From Ottowia flava (GTDB lineage Bacteria > Pseudomonadota > Gammaproteobacteria > Burkholderiales > Burkholderiaceae_C), in assembly GCF_042680565.1 (NCBI RefSeq), contig NZ_JBHUEJ010000002.1, forward strand, positions 111,377-175,376: a stretch of DNA of 64,000 nucleotides, written 5' to 3'. This document shows, in pieces, positions 61,690-64,000 of this stretch (position 1 is its first letter; every line of letters starts with the position of its first letter). The translations under genes and the position numbers were made by a program. The notes under the pieces were generated by a model. That model did not search any database. It had not been told where the DNA came from and worked only from the letters and a program-made list of their open reading frames with translations.

Positions 61690-61711
61690 GGCGCCACCTA
61701 CAATTGGCGCC
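61690..61711 (+). promoter_or_regulatory. serS promoter within a GGCGCCA/TGGCGCC dyad, adjoining the start codon
   Basis: GGCGCCA (61690-61696) and TGGCGCC (61705-61711) are perfect arms enclosing CCTACAAT. TACAAT (61699-61704) is a -10 candidate 7 nt before ATG 61712, so the serS message may be leaderless and its promoter may bind a repressor. Confidence 0.5.
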
Positions 61712-63061
<1,350 letters not shown>

Positions 63062-63139
63062 GCAGGCTGCAAATTTCCGCCGATCAGCGCAAACGGCGAC
63101 TGCAAGCCTGCTAGAATCCCCCGTTCGACACGAATTTGC

Positions 63140-63229
<90 letters not shown>

Positions 63230-63273
63230 GTTGCCCAATGAAATCAATAAGTTAGGAAGATATTTGGGATTTG

Positions 63274-63294
63274 TCCCACATTGAATCCCACATT
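63274..63294. repeat. Direct repeat TCCCACATT x2 after tRNA-Ser
   Basis: TCCCACATT occurs at 63274-63282 and 63286-63294, spaced 3 bp, with TGGGATT just upstream. It resembles arm-type sites beside tRNA-targeted integration sites, but nothing proves that function here. Confidence 0.3.
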
Positions 63295-63300
63295 AAACAA

Positions 63301-63333
63301 AGCCACTGTCCGTCACGGGCAGTGGCTTTTTTT
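63301..63333 (+). terminator. Rho-independent terminator after tRNA-Ser
   Basis: AGCCACTG (63301-63308) and CAGTGGCT (63320-63327) form a stem that is followed by a run of T residues to 63333. Confidence 0.85.
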
Positions 63334-63915
63334 CACGGCGTGTGATGGTGCCTAAAGGTCAGACGTCCTCCGATTCCCATTGCGCGCGAAGTCGCCTAAT
63401 CCGAATGCACCAGTAGCTGTTGCTTTGGGACAGCTCGGCCATCGGCAATAGATCTCGGTGGGACACTCAGTCGAGACGGACGGCAGGGCTGGCCGATTGT
63501 CGAAGCGAGGTGAGGTCATTTCTCCGCCCGGCTCAAGGTTGCCGAGAGGCCGAGATTGGGACTGAATATGTTCGCGTTTGCCGCAGATGCGCTTGAGCTA
63601 GGAACAGCGTCAAGATCAGGTGCATCGAATAAAGCCGATAGCAGCTCGGCTGACTAGGAATTCGCTTGCGCACTCGTCGATCTCGCGCAGCGTTTTGAGT
63701 AAGCACCCGTCCACGAACCGTTCGAGCCGAATAAGTCATCGATTCATACGCGACCAGTTGGTACGACAGAAGTCAGCTGCATGTCCCACCCGCTCAAGTG
63801 CTAGGCGTGAAGCGTCAAGAGGTTATTTCTTGATCTGTTAAGTCTGGTCATCGGGGCAACGCCTCTGATACCCTGATGCGGGCGATGTCAGTTGTAGTGA
63901 TGATTCCAGCGCTGC
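63334..63915. other. Non-coding, lower-GC stretch with no recognised gene
   Basis: No reading frame of convincing length, codon use or family character is visible on either strand. Base composition is lower in GC than the rest of the window. It may be decayed mobile DNA next to tRNA-Ser. Confidence 0.45.
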
Positions 63916-64000
63916 TGAATCGCCCCGGGATTCGGGGAGGCTGTTTGGTTTAAGTCAGGCCATCACCGCAGTGGCCTGACTGGCGAGTCACCGGTAGTAG
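63916..64000. mobile_element. Possible insertion-sequence end, cut by the window edge
   Basis: TGAATCGCCCCGGGATTCGG at 63916 resembles the terminal repeats of IS3-family elements of betaproteobacteria from memory, and it is followed by GGAGGCTGTTTGG. A perfect 10-bp inverted repeat, AGTCAGGCCA (63953-63962) and TGGCCTGACT (63972-63981), lies just inside. No transposase is in view, so this is tentative. Confidence 0.3.

Noticed and set aside
63533..63841. Short frames after tRNA-Ser
   Set aside because: They are under 75 codons, overlap on opposite strands and match no family I know.

Overview
The window is GC-rich bacterial chromosome. Gene content and protein sequences point to a betaproteobacterium of the Burkholderiales, most likely Comamonadaceae: Bug/TctC-type solute receptors, PhaR, a fused FdsG-FdsB formate dehydrogenase subunit, and an fkpB-ispH pair. 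Species cannot be fixed from sequence alone.

Layout. 1-3223: the right end of a prophage or phage-like element with a lysis cassette (membrane proteins, amidase, Rz with nested Rz1), ending at a tRNA-Val(UAC) whose 3' half is intact and whose 5' half is degenerate, as expected at a tRNA-targeted attachment site. 3224-9329: ppiD, then a LysR-controlled group (Bug receptor, amidohydrolase-like protein, MDR oxidoreductase). 9386-24757: housekeeping genes (zinc-ribbon membrane protein, trhP, acnA, flavin monooxygenase, phaR, rimO, tRNA-Leu, rnr, SDR, nnrE-nnrD) and a broken ureG. 24795-32121: a GltI-like receptor and the cytoplasmic NAD-linked formate dehydrogenase (fdsGB fusion, fdsA) with a thioesterase and an MmcB-like protein. 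32249-39037: two near-identical Bug receptors bracketing a divergent lrp/metC pair, followed by an acyl-CoA synthetase and an enoyl-CoA hydratase. 39122-50129: a complete periplasmic respiratory formate dehydrogenase locus (DUF3305, DUF3306, poly-ferredoxin, TorD-like chaperone, small TAT protein, fdhA, fdhB, lipoprotein, fdhC, fdhD). 50241-63061: FtsX-type permease, 2',3'-cyclic phosphodiesterase/nucleotidase, patatin, truncated hemoglobin, MFS transporter, Smr, RadC, fkpB, ispH, serS. 63140-64000: tRNA-Ser(CGA), its terminator, and about 0.7 kb of low-coding DNA that may hold an insertion-sequence end.

The most striking signal is a dispersed element of about 60-66 bp, found 20 times between 10.4 and 61.6 kb. 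Its left motif is close to GCTATCAAATGAGTAGCTG, its middle contains TGCGCAG and TGTAGGGC, and its right end is close to CGATTTT..TTGAAAT. Eight copies lie wholly inside protein-coding genes (acnA, rimO, nnrE-nnrD, fdsGB, fdsA twice, the MmcB-like gene, the DUF3306 gene), where they are translated in frame and add about 20 residues at domain junctions or loops. Others supply stop codons or a probable start codon. A second recurring design is a -10-like hexamer exactly 6-7 nt before the start codon in eight genes with no Shine-Dalgarno sequence, which suggests widespread leaderless mRNAs.

The two formate dehydrogenases complement each other: FdsGB-FdsA would oxidise formate in the cytoplasm and reduce NAD, while FdhABC would oxidise it in the periplasm and feed quinone. 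Only one fdhD, the sulfurtransferase for the molybdenum cofactor, is visible, and no fdsC or fdsD follows fdsA.
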